From Vibrio crassostreae (GTDB lineage Bacteria > Pseudomonadota > Gammaproteobacteria > Enterobacterales > Vibrionaceae): a DNA stretch of 64,000 bases. The notes below the pieces were generated by a model. The model had not been told where the DNA came from and made no database searches. It saw only the letters and a list, made by a program, of their open reading frames with translations. The position numbers and the translations under genes are program-made. This document shows, one piece after another, positions 56,306 through 64,000 of this stretch; position 1 is the first letter of the stretch, and each line of letters begins with the position of its first letter. The stretch lies in the NCBI RefSeq assembly GCF_024347415.1, contig NZ_AP025476.1, positions 496,001 through 560,000 of the forward strand, given 5' to 3'.

Positions 56306-56857
56306 ATGATGATTGAAAGGATAAGACGAGAGCATGGCTATATGGCTCGTTTGCTCGCGATACTCAACAATAAGTTAGAGCTTCTAAAACAAGAGCGAGA
56401 AATAAACTATAGCTTGATCGCAGAGGTGGTTGATTACCTGATGAACCATTCGGACAAAGTGCATCACCCTAAAGAAGACGTTATTTATCGCTACTATCTT
56501 AAACAATATGGCAGTGATCAAGCGATTGAAGACTTGGAGTTAGAGCATCAATTGCTTTCTGAGAAAACGGCGGACTTTTTAGGCGTGGTCGATATGATCC
56601 TTCAAGATGCGGTGGTTCCTCAGCAAGTCTTTATTGAGCAGCTTGAAGCGTTTGTTAAGGCTCAGAGAAAGCACATGGAATATGAAGAGAAGCATGTGCT
56701 ACCAATGATTGTTGAGGCGTTCACGGTTAAGGATTGGCAAGAGGTTGAGTCACAGTGGCTTCAACCAGAAGACGACCCTGTTTTTGGGGACACGATTGCT
56801 GACCAATATCGCCAGCTCGCAGCTCGCGTTCGACAAAATGAGCAAGAGTGCGTTTAG
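56306..56857 (+). CDS. Hemerythrin-like domain protein
   Basis: 183-residue helical protein with the hemerythrin HHE pattern: REHGYMARLL near the N-terminus, NHSDKVHHPKEDVIYRYYL, ELEHQLLSEKTADFL and RKHMEYEEKHVLPM, giving the His and Glu ligands for a di-iron centre that could bind oxygen or NO. Two close starts exist (56291 and 56306); I favour 56306 because GGAG lies 9 bases before it, but 56291 would add 5 residues. Physiological role unknown; oxygen, NO or iron sensing is the usual inference. Confidence 0.82.
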   Translation: MMIERIRREHGYMARLLAILNNKLELLKQEREINYSLIAEVVDYLMNHSDKVHHPKEDVIYRYYLKQYGSDQAIEDLELEHQLLSEKTADFLGVVDMILQDAVVPQQVFIEQLEAFVKAQRKHMEYEEKHVLPMIVEAFTVKDWQEVESQWLQPEDDPVFGDTIADQYRQLAARVRQNEQECV

Positions 56858-56989
56858 TTAATATTAAGAGTGAGTCACACCTATTTCGAAGTGCCTTCTA
56901 TATTAAGAGGTGACTGTTTGAGACTCCCTCTATATTAGTTGATTAGTTCTTAGTGCGGCGCTTTGAACGGATGCGATAGTCTAAACAAT

Positions 56990-57017
56990 AAAAAAGGCAC
57001 CTTTATAGGTGCCTTTT
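56990..57017 (-). terminator. Intrinsic terminator after DUF3545 gene
   Basis: GGCACCT and AGGTGCC form a 7-bp stem; on the minus strand it ends in T run. Confidence 0.8.
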
Positions 57018-57042
57018 GCTATCTAATTTCTTATCGTGCTGA

Positions 57043-57231
57043 TTAAAGCTTTATATCGTCAAGGCTAAAATCGAGACCGAGATTCATCTCTCTTAGCTCT
57101 TTCTCAAGCTGCCTGCGATCGTTGATGGCTTCGATTTCACGCCACTTACGCTTAAGTGGTTTCGAGCGTGTTTTTTGAGTTGCACGAGGCATTTCTAGTT
57201 CTGATACTTCATCGAATTGAAAGCTATCCAT
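57043..57231 (-). CDS. DUF3545 family small protein
   Basis: 62 residues; DUF3545 proteins are short and mostly found in Vibrio and relatives. The chain is polar, with a basic centre TRSKPLKRKWREIEAINDRRQ and an acidic, hydrophobic C-terminus LGLDFSLDDIKL. No signal peptide or membrane segment. No known function. It reads toward a terminator and has no co-directional neighbour. Confidence 0.75.
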   Translation of the reverse strand: MDSFQFDEVSELEMPRATQKTRSKPLKRKWREIEAINDRRQLEKELREMNLGLDFSLDDIKL

Positions 57232-57942
57232 AAGCCATATCTCCTTCCGTGGGACTAGTTCTTACGAACCATTAAATATCATATTTAGGTTCACCATAAC
57301 CTTGATTTGTTTCTCATTTGTTTCAAATCTATGAAGTTTTTGTTCTGTTTTTTTATGCATGCTCACACATTGAGGGACTTTTTATGTATAAAAAACAAGC
57401 AAACAAACCTAAGTAAACGATTAAATTAGGGGTTATTGAATGTTAATTCATTGTGCGAATGGAATAGTGTTTTGCCTATAATGCATTGAAGTGCACATGG
57501 TGCTATGCGGTATAGGGATCTCATTGGCCTAGAAAAAAACGAAGATCTTCACTATACCTTGTAAAACCTAGGCTGACGTCATTTTTATGGGATGGTGTTC
57601 TTGTTGGGGCGGAGCCGTGGCTGTTGTTGATATTATGTCCCGATAATGTGACTTTTATTGGGCTGTATTGTTGAAAGTTGTGTTAACAAAAGGTGTGTTA
57701 TTAGTGAAATGTCATTTTAATATAAATGCATTTGCATATTGATTTTTAAGTCGTCTCGCTGCATTATCCGCCCGTCAAAAAATACACTGATACGTAAAAT
57801 GGATGCATGAAGCGACATTTACAATCTAGATCGCAGCAAATAAATATAAAACGAATGCCGACACAACATTGACACTGGCATAGGCGATTTAGAGGAAGGC
57901 TAGGAAGCATGATCGGTGCTTAAACTCAATTACGAGGTTCAC
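57232..57942. other. Long upstream region of the alanine symporter
   Basis: About 710 bases with no supported gene. It contains a hairpin at 57509-57558 and TTGACA at 57869 without a convincing -10. The length suggests a long 5'-leader or distal regulation. I do not see the conserved core of the tandem glycine riboswitch known upstream of a Vibrio symporter of this family. Confidence 0.5.
57509..57558 (+). ncRNA. Candidate structured RNA upstream of the symporter
   Basis: GGTATAG pairs with CTATACC (7 bp) and, further in, GATCT pairs with AGATC (5 bp), around a loop of about 21 bases. It could be a leader structure or part of a small RNA. The sequence alone does not establish that it is transcribed. 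Confidence 0.3.
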
Positions 57943-59370
57943 GTGACAGACTTAATCAATTTGATGAACGATCTCCTTTGGGGATCTATCTTAGTTTACT
58001 TACTGGTTGGTGTGGGTATCTACTTCACTGTACGACTAGGCTTCATTCAATTCCGCCATTTCGGCCACATGTTCTCTGTTCTGAGAAACAGCCGTAAAGC
58101 AGACAGTGCTGGTATCTCTTCTTTCCAAGCTCTTTGTACTAGTCTCGCTGCTCGTGTAGGTACGGGTAACATGGCAGGTGTTGCAGTAGCTTTAACCGCT
58201 GGTGGCCCTGGTGCTATCTTCTGGATGTGGCTAATCGCCATGCTAGGTATGGCAACATCGTTTGCTGAAAGTACACTGGCACAGCTATACAAAACGCGTG
58301 ATAACGACGGTAACTACCGCGGCGGCCCTGCATACTACATGGAGAAAGGCCTAGGCATGCGTTGGATGGGGGTTCTATTCTCTATCTTCCTAATCATTGC
58401 ATTCGGTCTTGTATTCAACGCGGTTCAAGCAAACGCGATTGCAAGCGCAATGAACACAGCATTTGACCTTGAGCGTAGCTACGTTGGTGTTGGTATCGTA
58501 ATTATCTCTGCATTCGTTATTTTCGGTGGTATCCGTAAGATTGCACGTACTGCAGAAATCATCGTTCCAATCATGGCATTGGCTTACCTAGCGATCGCTA
58601 TGTACGTGATGTTCGCGAACATCGAGAAAGTGCCTGAAGTATTGGCTCTTATCTTCAAGAGTGCATTCGGTCTGCAAGAAGCAGCGGCGGGTGGCCTAGG
58701 TTACGCAATCGCACAAGCGATGATTAACGGTATCAAACGTGGTTTGTTCTCGAACGAAGCGGGTATGGGTTCTGCGCCAAACGCAGCAGCTTCTGCTACG
58801 CCTTACCCGCCACACCCAGCATCACAAGGTTACGTGCAAATGCTAGGCGTGTTCATGGATACCATTGTTATCTGTTCAGCAACAGTAGCAATCATCCTGA
58901 TGTCTGGTGAGTATGTACCACACGGTGAAGTTACGGGTATCGAACTAACGCAACGTGCACTAACAGCACAAGTTGGCGAATGGGGTGGCATCTTTGTAGC
59001 GGTAGCGATTTTCTTCTTCGCTTTCACTTCAATTATTGCAAACTACTCGTACGCTGAAACGAACCTTATCTTCCTAGAGCACAACAACAAGAAAGGCCTA
59101 GTGCTGTTCCGTATTGTTGTACTGGGTATGGTTATGTTCGGTTCTCTAGCGACACTACCAACGGTATGGGCCCTGGCTGACGTATCGATGGGCCTAATGG
59201 CGATTGTTAACTTGGTGGCGATTATCCTGCTATCAGGCATCGTGATTAAGCTTGCGAAAGACTACAACCGCCAACTAGACGCGGGTAAAGTACCGACATT
59301 TGATTCGAATGACTTCCCTGAGCTTAAGTCTCAACTGGAAGATGGTATTTGGGACAACAACAAGAAATAA
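57943..59370 (+). CDS. Alanine/glycine:cation symporter family protein (AgcS)
   Basis: 475-residue inner-membrane protein with about eleven hydrophobic segments. AARVGTGNMAGVAVA, GGPGAIFWMW, and the AINGIKRGLFSNEAGMGSAPNAAA region (here MINGIKRGLFSNEAGMGSAP) are the AgcS hallmarks. It imports alanine or glycine with Na+ or H+. I start at GTG 57943 (TDLINLMNDLLWG) because GAGG lies 5 bases upstream; an in-frame GTG at 57916 would add 9 residues. A terminator follows. Confidence 0.91.
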   Translation: MTDLINLMNDLLWGSILVYLLVGVGIYFTVRLGFIQFRHFGHMFSVLRNSRKADSAGISSFQALCTSLAARVGTGNMAGVAVALTAGGPGAIFWMWLIAMLGMATSFAESTLAQLYKTRDNDGNYRGGPAYYMEKGLGMRWMGVLFSIFLIIAFGLVFNAVQANAIASAMNTAFDLERSYVGVGIVIISAFVIFGGIRKIARTAEIIVPIMALAYLAIAMYVMFANIEKVPEVLALIFKSAFGLQEAAAGGLGYAIAQAMINGIKRGLFSNEAGMGSAPNAAASATPYPPHPASQGYVQMLGVFMDTIVICSATVAIILMSGEYVPHGEVTGIELTQRALTAQVGEWGGIFVAVAIFFFAFTSIIANYSYAETNLIFLEHNNKKGLVLFRIVVLGMVMFGSLATLPTVWALADVSMGLMAIVNLVAIILLSGIVIKLAKDYNRQLDAGKVPTFDSNDFPELKSQLEDGIWDNNKK

Positions 59371-59410
59371 TCTTGTTGGAGCGATAAACCGCTCATCCTA
59401 AAATGATTAG

Positions 59411-59440
59411 AAAGGCTAAGGTTTCGACCTTAGCCTTTTT
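59411..59440 (+). terminator. Terminator after symporter
   Basis: AAAGGCTAAGGT, loop TTCG, ACCTTAGCCTTTTT: a long stem with UUCG loop and T tract. Confidence 0.9.
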
Positions 59441-59460
59441 CTTTGCCTGTCATTTGTCTC

Positions 59461-59517
59461 ATTCTGTCTATCAAAGCTTATTCTCCCTATCGAAGCTCAT
59501 TCTCCCTATCAAAGTAA
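59461..59517. repeat. Three tandem 19-bp repeats
   Basis: ATTCTGTCTATCAAAGCTT, ATTCTCCCTATCGAAGCTC and ATTCTCCCTATCAAAGTAA lie in direct tandem between the symporter terminator and yaaA. Confidence 0.65.
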
Positions 59518-59597
59518 TAGGAAGAGTCATAAAGACAAGTTGATGTTTTTTCTATACTCTAGCAGCATCCAGTTAGATAACCGATTAGGGTAAAGTT

Positions 59598-60374
59598 ATG
59601 TTAGTTGTCGTTTCTCCAGCCAAAACACTTGATTACGAATCACCATTAGCGACTGAACGCTTTAGTCAGCCTGAGTTTGTTGAACACTCTGCTGAACTGA
59701 TTGAAGAGTGCCGTAAACTGACGCCAGTCGATATTTCTGCACTGATGAAGGTGAGCGATAAAATCGCAGGGTTGAACGTAGCGCGCTTTGAGCAGTGGAG
59801 CGAGACCTTTACCCAAGACAACGCACGCCAAGCAATCCTAGCCTTTAAGGGCGATGTATACACTGGCTTAGATGCTGAGACGCTATCGGATGAAGATTTT
59901 GACTACGCACAAAATCACCTGCGCATGCTTTCTGGGTTATATGGCTTGCTTAAGCCGTTAGATTTGATGCAGCCTTACCGTCTAGAGATGGGCACACGCT
60001 TGGCGAATGCTCGTGGTACTAACTTGTACCAGTTCTGGGGCAACATCATTACAGACAAGCTGAATGAAGCGTTGAATGCTCAAGGCGACAATGTGCTGAT
60101 CAACCTAGCATCTAACGAATACTTTAAAGCTGTGAAGCCGAAGAGCTTGGATGGCCAAGTGATTACCCCTGTATTCAAAGACTGCAAGAACGGTCAGTAC
60201 AAGGTGATCAGTTTCTACGCGAAGAAAGCGCGTGGCATGATGGCTCGCTACATTATCGAGAACAAGATCGACTCGGTTGAAGCGCTGACTCAGTTTGATA
60301 CAGCGGGTTACTACTTCGTTGAAGAAGAGTCGAACGCGAAAGAGCTTGTCTTCAAACGTGAAGAGCAAAACTAG
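59598..60374 (+). CDS. yaaA: YaaA, peroxide stress protein (DUF328)
   Basis: 258-residue cytoplasmic protein; E. coli YaaA is 258 and limits intracellular iron and DNA damage during H2O2 stress (OxyR-controlled there). It begins [17 protein letters not shown] and ends with the [20 protein letters not shown] region typical of the family; [31 protein letters not shown] and [11 protein letters not shown] are conserved. The ATG follows GGGTAAAGTT. A strong terminator follows. No OxyR site was recognised. Confidence 0.93.
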   Translation: MLVVVSPAKTLDYESPLATERFSQPEFVEHSAELIEECRKLTPVDISALMKVSDKIAGLNVARFEQWSETFTQDNARQAILAFKGDVYTGLDAETLSDEDFDYAQNHLRMLSGLYGLLKPLDLMQPYRLEMGTRLANARGTNLYQFWGNIITDKLNEALNAQGDNVLINLASNEYFKAVKPKSLDGQVITPVFKDCKNGQYKVISFYAKKARGMMARYIIENKIDSVEALTQFDTAGYYFVEEESNAKELVFKREEQN

Positions 60375-60428
60375 ACGTTATTGATTAATGGTCGTCACGC
60401 TCTATGGCGAGATGCCAACCAGATAGAG

Positions 60429-60463
60429 AAAAGCCCCATGCAGCGAACTGCATGGGGCTTTTT
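60429..60463. terminator. Bidirectional terminator, yaaA/srmB
   Basis: AAGCCCCATGCAG, loop CGAA, CTGCATGGGGCTT with flanking A and T tracts: a 13-bp stem. Confidence 0.92.
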
Positions 60464-60486
60464 ATTGAATCGTTGAAGCTATTAGA

Positions 60487-61752
60487 TTATTTCTTCTTTG
60501 CTGCTTTCTTTTTCTTCGCGATTTTTTTCTTTTTCGCGATTTTTTGTTTCTCTACCGCTTTCTTATCTTCTTTCTTCGGCTTCTTTTTCTTAGTCACAGC
60601 CGCTTTCTTATGCGTAGGGCGCATGCCTTCGATGAAGCGTTCTTTGATTGGTTCGTCTGTGTAACGAGCCACACGTTCAATCATCAGTTGATCGTGCGCT
60701 TCAATGATAGAAACCGCGTTACCTTTTTTACCAGCACGAGCAGTACGGCCAATACGGTGTAGGTATACATCAGCAGTACGTGGCATGTCGTAGTTGATTA
60801 CGTGGCTTACGTCTGGAAGGTCGATACCACGAGCCGCAACGTCAGTCGCTAGCAGTACGTTGACAGAACCGTCACGGAAACGAGCGATCGCGTTGTTACG
60901 ACGATCTTGAGGCATTTCACCTTGGATCCACGCACATGGGATTTGCGCGCTTTCTAGTTGAGCACGAAGATCACCTAGGCGATCACGCGTCTTCAAGAAT
61001 ACGATGCTACGCTCAGCTTGCTCGGTGATGATGTGCTTTAGGATGTTCAGCTTGTGCTCTGCTGTATCTGCACGGTGGTACCACTGAGTGATCTTCTTAC
61101 GCTCACGAAGTGATGATTTCGCATCGATCTCTGCTGGGTTTTTCAGTAGATCTTCAGTGAAGCCTTCAATGCCTTTACCTTCTAGCGTTGCTGAGAACAG
61201 TAAAGTTTGTTTACGCCAGCGACACTCTGCAGATAGACGGTCAACAACAGGACCAAAGCCCATGTCTAGCATACGGTCGGCTTCATCTAGAACTAGCCAT
61301 TCAATTGCACGACAGTCAAAACGCTCGCCTTCAATGTATTCCATCAAACGACCAGGTGTTGCTACTACGATATCTTGAGTTGTGCTTAAGATATCTGCGT
61401 GCTCTTGGTACATAACACCGCCCGTGATCGTGAAGATATTTAGGCTAGTGTATTTAGCAAGCTCACGTGCTTGTTCGGTGATCTGCATTGCTAGCTCACG
61501 CGTTGGCGTCAGGATAAGCATACGAGCAGGGCCAGATTTCTTACGTGGAAAATCCAGTAGGTATTGCAGTGCTGGCAATACAAATGATGCTGTTTTACCA
61601 GTACCTGTTGGCGCAGAAGCCAAAACGTCTCTTCCATCTAACGCTTGTGGGATTGCTTCAGCTTGTATCTGTGTTGGACGTTCGTAGCCCATTTCGTCAA
61701 TTGCTTTAAGCAGCTCTTGGTTTAGATCGAGTTCTGCAAAGGTTCTGATCAC
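60487..61752 (-). CDS. srmB: SrmB, DEAD-box RNA helicase
   Basis: ATP-dependent RNA helicase, required in E. coli for efficient 50S ribosome assembly. Q motif and motif I (SAPTGTGKTAS near residues 47-57), PTRELA, TPGR, DEAD, SAT, ARGID and HRIGRTARAG are all present. The helicase core resembles SrmB best (DFPRKKSGPARMLILTPTRELAMQ). Length 421. The C-terminal 38 residues are strongly Lys/Ala-rich with repeated AKKKK units, likely an RNA-binding tail. trmN lies 107 bases upstream on the same strand; in E. coli the two are neighbours. Confidence 0.92.
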   Translation of the reverse strand: MIRTFAELDLNQELLKAIDEMGYERPTQIQAEAIPQALDGRDVLASAPTGTGKTASFVLPALQYLLDFPRKKSGPARMLILTPTRELAMQITEQARELAKYTSLNIFTITGGVMYQEHADILSTTQDIVVATPGRLMEYIEGERFDCRAIEWLVLDEADRMLDMGFGPVVDRLSAECRWRKQTLLFSATLEGKGIEGFTEDLLKNPAEIDAKSSLRERKKITQWYHRADTAEHKLNILKHIITEQAERSIVFLKTRDRLGDLRAQLESAQIPCAWIQGEMPQDRRNNAIARFRDGSVNVLLATDVAARGIDLPDVSHVINYDMPRTADVYLHRIGRTARAGKKGNAVSIIEAHDQLMIERVARYTDEPIKERFIEGMRPTHKKAAVTKKKKPKKEDKKAVEKQKIAKKKKIAKKKKAAKKK

Positions 61753-61859
61753 TGTTGTTTCTCCACAAGCAATAAATGTTTCTGCCTCAAAAAGCAGACG
61801 ATAAAAAAGAGTAGTCGGACATTATAGAAGCATTAGTGATTAGGATCACATGGTATTTG

Positions 61860-62588
61860 CTACATCTTGAGATAAAAATCTTTCGTGAGCGCAATAAATG
61901 CTTCGCTATAACCACCTTGATGGTGAATTGTAAGCGATTCGCGCTGCAAATCTTGCTCGCAGGCAGGATCTTTAGATAACTCAAATAGAATTCGGCTAGC
62001 CGGTTTCTTGTCTGTTGTTCTCACATCAAGGCGTTTTGCTAGATACCAACCACATTGCTCGGCAAGCTTGATAAAACCTTCCCCCTCAGGCGTCGGTAGG
62101 ATGAAACTGGCCGTCGCGGCTTCGGTTGTGATCTCGAAACAACGTTGAGCAAGCGCTAGGTGATCCAAGCTGTCGGTGTGTCTGGCGGTGGCTCTTTGGC
62201 TTTGCTGCGCCTGTTCTCCAGAGTTGAAGTAGGGCGGGTTACAGATGATCGCATCAAACTTCTGTGGAAAGCTTGCCGATAACACACTGTCGTGATGAAG
62301 CGAGACACGATTTTGCCAAGGCGACTGCTCAATATTGACAGTGGCAGCATCAATGGCGTGTTGATCAATATCTATCGCAGAGATTGAAGCATCCTCAAAA
62401 CGCTGCGCAGCCATCAAGGCCAGCAGACCTGTTCCTGTTCCAATATCGAGTACACATGATCTTTGTGGCAGGCTTACCCACGCGCCAAGTAACACGCCAT
62501 CGGTACTGACTGGCATACCGCTTTGCCCGCCGTAAATTGAGAATTGCTTAAAATTGAAGCTTTTAGTTTGCACTGTTTTGTCTTTCAT
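61860..62588 (-). CDS. trmN: TrmN6 (YfiC), tRNA1(Val) A37 N6-methyltransferase
   Basis: SAM-dependent methyltransferase that makes m6A at position 37 of tRNA-Val(cmo5UAC). [25 protein letters not shown], the SAM loop [13 protein letters not shown] and the catalytic NPPY (AIICNPPYF) are clear. I start at 62588 ([16 protein letters not shown], 242 aa; E. coli YfiC 245) rather than a TTG at 62606. It reads toward srmB and no terminator is visible between them. Confidence 0.88.
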   Translation of the reverse strand: MKDKTVQTKSFNFKQFSIYGGQSGMPVSTDGVLLGAWVSLPQRSCVLDIGTGTGLLALMAAQRFEDASISAIDIDQHAIDAATVNIEQSPWQNRVSLHHDSVLSASFPQKFDAIICNPPYFNSGEQAQQSQRATARHTDSLDHLALAQRCFEITTEAATASFILPTPEGEGFIKLAEQCGWYLAKRLDVRTTDKKPASRILFELSKDPACEQDLQRESLTIHHQGGYSEAFIALTKDFYLKM

Positions 62589-62701
62589 TAATGTTCTGAG
62601 TATCAAGATATTTTAAGTGATTAGCTCTAATGTTAACCGCTTGTATGAATCAATGTTCTGCTTGGGAAACTATTGTTGTGAATTATGGTTAGTTTATAAT
62701 T

Positions 62702-62722
62702 GTGGCTATTTTTCCATAGCCA
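62702..62722. other. Small dyad upstream of brnQ
   Basis: TGGCTAT and ATAGCCA pair around a 7-base loop, about 180 bases before brnQ. Function unknown. Confidence 0.3.
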
Positions 62723-62902
62723 GTGTAATCCACTGCTTTTTGTTCTCATATGCAAATTTATATGGTGTTTTTGTGTGGTGACTTGCAGCTAGCCAAGTGT
62801 TTCGTCATTATGCGCGACTATTTTATAGATTGATTGGCAGCTTTTAGCTGTAACATTCATGTAAGCACAACATAAACTCATAAATATAATTAAGGATTAT
62901 CT

Positions 62903-64000
62903 GTGAAACAGAGTCTAAAACTAACAGATATAATGGCATTGGGCTTTATGCTTTTTGCGTTTTTCTTGGGTGCGGGTAACATCATCTTCCCACCTCTAGC
63001 TGGCCAATTAGCCGGTGATCACTTCCTTCCAGCGATGTCTGGTTTTCTGCTGACTGCCGTTGGTCTGCCGTTAATCACTATCGTCGCGGTCGCTGTGGCT
63101 GGTGGCTCTTGGGGTCACTTAACTAAAGATCTTCCAAAGCAAGCTGCAACTATCATGGCTGTTCTGATCTTTATCATTATCGGTCCTGCATTTGCTGCAC
63201 CACGTACTGGCCTTGTTGCCTATGAGATGGCGGTGAAACCGTTCTTCATCGATGCCTCTCAAGCTCACCTAACTCTCTTTTCGATTGCATTTTTTGTAGT
63301 AGCGATGTTCTTCTCATGGTCGCAAGGTAAGCTTATTGACGTCATTGGCAAGGTACTGACACCTGCACTGTTCGTTGGTTTGGTTGTACTGGCGATTGCT
63401 GTGTTCGTTAACCCTCAAGGCGATATTCTTGCGGCTCACGGTGAGTACATCACTCAACCACTGACCAAAGGTTTCCTTGAAGGCTACAACACCATGGATA
63501 CTTTTGCTTCTTTGATGTTTGGTATGCTGATTGTTGATGCGATTCGTAGCAAGGGCATTACTGACCGTGCTGCGACGACTAAGTACCTAATTAGCGCGGG
63601 TTGTATTGCCGCAGCGGGTCTAGCGTTTGTTTACATCTCTCTATTCTTCTTAGGCGCAACAAGTGCAACAGTAGCTGCCGGTGCAGACAATGGCGGTGCT
63701 ATCTTAAGCCTATACGTTCAATCGTTGTTTGGTCCTTCTGGTCAGCTAGTGCTTTCTGTGATCGTACTATTAGCGTGTCTAACAACGGCGATTGGTCTTG
63801 TGTCAGCATGTTCGGATTACTTCAGCTCGCTAACGCCTCTGTCTTACAAGACTTGGGTAATCATCAACGGTGTGGCTTGTGCAACCGTTGCAAACGTTGG
63901 TCTTTCTCAACTGATTTCTCTGTCTGTTCCAGTACTATTTGCATTGTACCCAGTCGCTATCGCGTTGGTTGCTCTGACATTCTTGCGTAGCCGTTTCCCT
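62903..64000 (+). CDS. brnQ: BrnQ, branched-chain amino acid:cation symporter (3' end cut)
   Basis: The frame is open from GTG 62903 to the window edge, 366 codons, and the protein has many hydrophobic helices. LGFMLFAFFLGAGNIIFPP near the start, VGLPLITIVAVA, GPAFAAPRTGLVAYE, GYNTMDTFASLMFGMLIVD, LACLTTAIGLVSACSDYF and LSVPVLFALYP match the LIVCS family that imports Leu, Ile and Val with Na+ or H+. AGGATT is 6 bases before the GTG. About 70-75 residues are missing at the C-terminus (family about 440). Confidence 0.94.
   Translation, partial: MKQSLKLTDIMALGFMLFAFFLGAGNIIFPPLAGQLAGDHFLPAMSGFLLTAVGLPLITIVAVAVAGGSWGHLTKDLPKQAATIMAVLIFIIIGPAFAAPRTGLVAYEMAVKPFFIDASQAHLTLFSIAFFVVAMFFSWSQGKLIDVIGKVLTPALFVGLVVLAIAVFVNPQGDILAAHGEYITQPLTKGFLEGYNTMDTFASLMFGMLIVDAIRSKGITDRAATTKYLISAGCIAAAGLAFVYISLFFLGATSATVAAGADNGGAILSLYVQSLFGPSGQLVLSVIVLLACLTTAIGLVSACSDYFSSLTPLSYKTWVIINGVACATVANVGLSQLISLSVPVLFALYPVAIALVALTFLRSRFP

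Noticed and set aside
57232..57942. Tandem glycine riboswitch before the symporter
   Set aside because: Searched by eye for the conserved glycine riboswitch core and did not find it; only a simple hairpin was seen.
63601..63990. 129-residue ORF near window end
   Set aside because: Out-of-frame Cys-rich shadow of brnQ, which is open to the window edge.

Overview
The window is a stretch of chromosome from a marine gamma-proteobacterium of the family Vibrionaceae, most likely a Vibrio and probably close to the Splendidus group. The evidence is the near-identical sequence of its core proteins to the enterobacterial/Vibrio versions (ArcA, CarAB, FtsZ, GrcA), the moderate G+C content, a DUF3545 gene, and the gene order. 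Species-level placement is an inference. Almost all of the window is ordinary housekeeping DNA; there is no prophage, integron, CRISPR array, tRNA or rRNA.

Layout. (1) 1-10.5 kb: the distal half of the division and cell wall (dcw) cluster, all on the plus strand: mraY (cut by the window edge), murD, ftsW, murG, murC, ftsQ, ftsA, ftsZ, lpxC. No ddlB lies between murC and ftsQ. (2) 10.5-20.3 kb: secA, mutT, dapB and carAB, with an intergenic palindromic repeat between secA and mutT. (3) 20.4-26.7 kb: a TSUP transporter converging on a LysR regulator, a flavodoxin-like protein, then a minus-strand run mtnN-cbiB-btuF-TRIC channel (nucleoside salvage and vitamin B12) and a DUF1499 lipoprotein. (4) 26.8-39.2 kb: two complete glutamate synthases (gltBD pairs) in the same orientation, one of enterobacterial type and one of a divergent type. 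(5) 39.7-48.0 kb: a YhcC radical-SAM protein, a PAS-GGDEF diguanylate cyclase, arcB, a small lipoprotein, arcA on the opposite strand, an RraA-family protein and a small outer-membrane-like protein. (6) 48.2-53.2 kb: the attenuated threonine operon thrL-thrA-thrB-thrC. (7) 53.2-64 kb: grcA with two FNR boxes, nfo, a small His-rich peptide gene, a 265-bp MITE-like element, ung, a hemerythrin-like protein, a DUF3545 gene, a Na+/alanine-type symporter, yaaA, srmB, trmN and the start of brnQ.

How the genes work together. Much of the window serves envelope growth (dcw, lpxC, secA), nitrogen and amino-acid metabolism (carAB, gltBD twice, dapB, thr operon, two amino-acid transporters) and the aerobic/anaerobic switch (arcA, arcB, grcA). 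The redox theme also shows in the DNA. There is a perfect FNR box between arcA and the rraA-like gene, and two FNR-like boxes 53 bp apart upstream of grcA.

I did not find a convincing new multi-gene system. The observations most worth checking are the ArcB sensor, which has Tyr at the position of redox-active Cys241 and only one cysteine in the whole protein; the His-rich small ORF with its own promoter, dyad and strong ribosome-binding site; the MITE with TA target duplication; the duplicated 12-base sequence that overlaps the secA start; and the structured leader candidate upstream of the alanine symporter.
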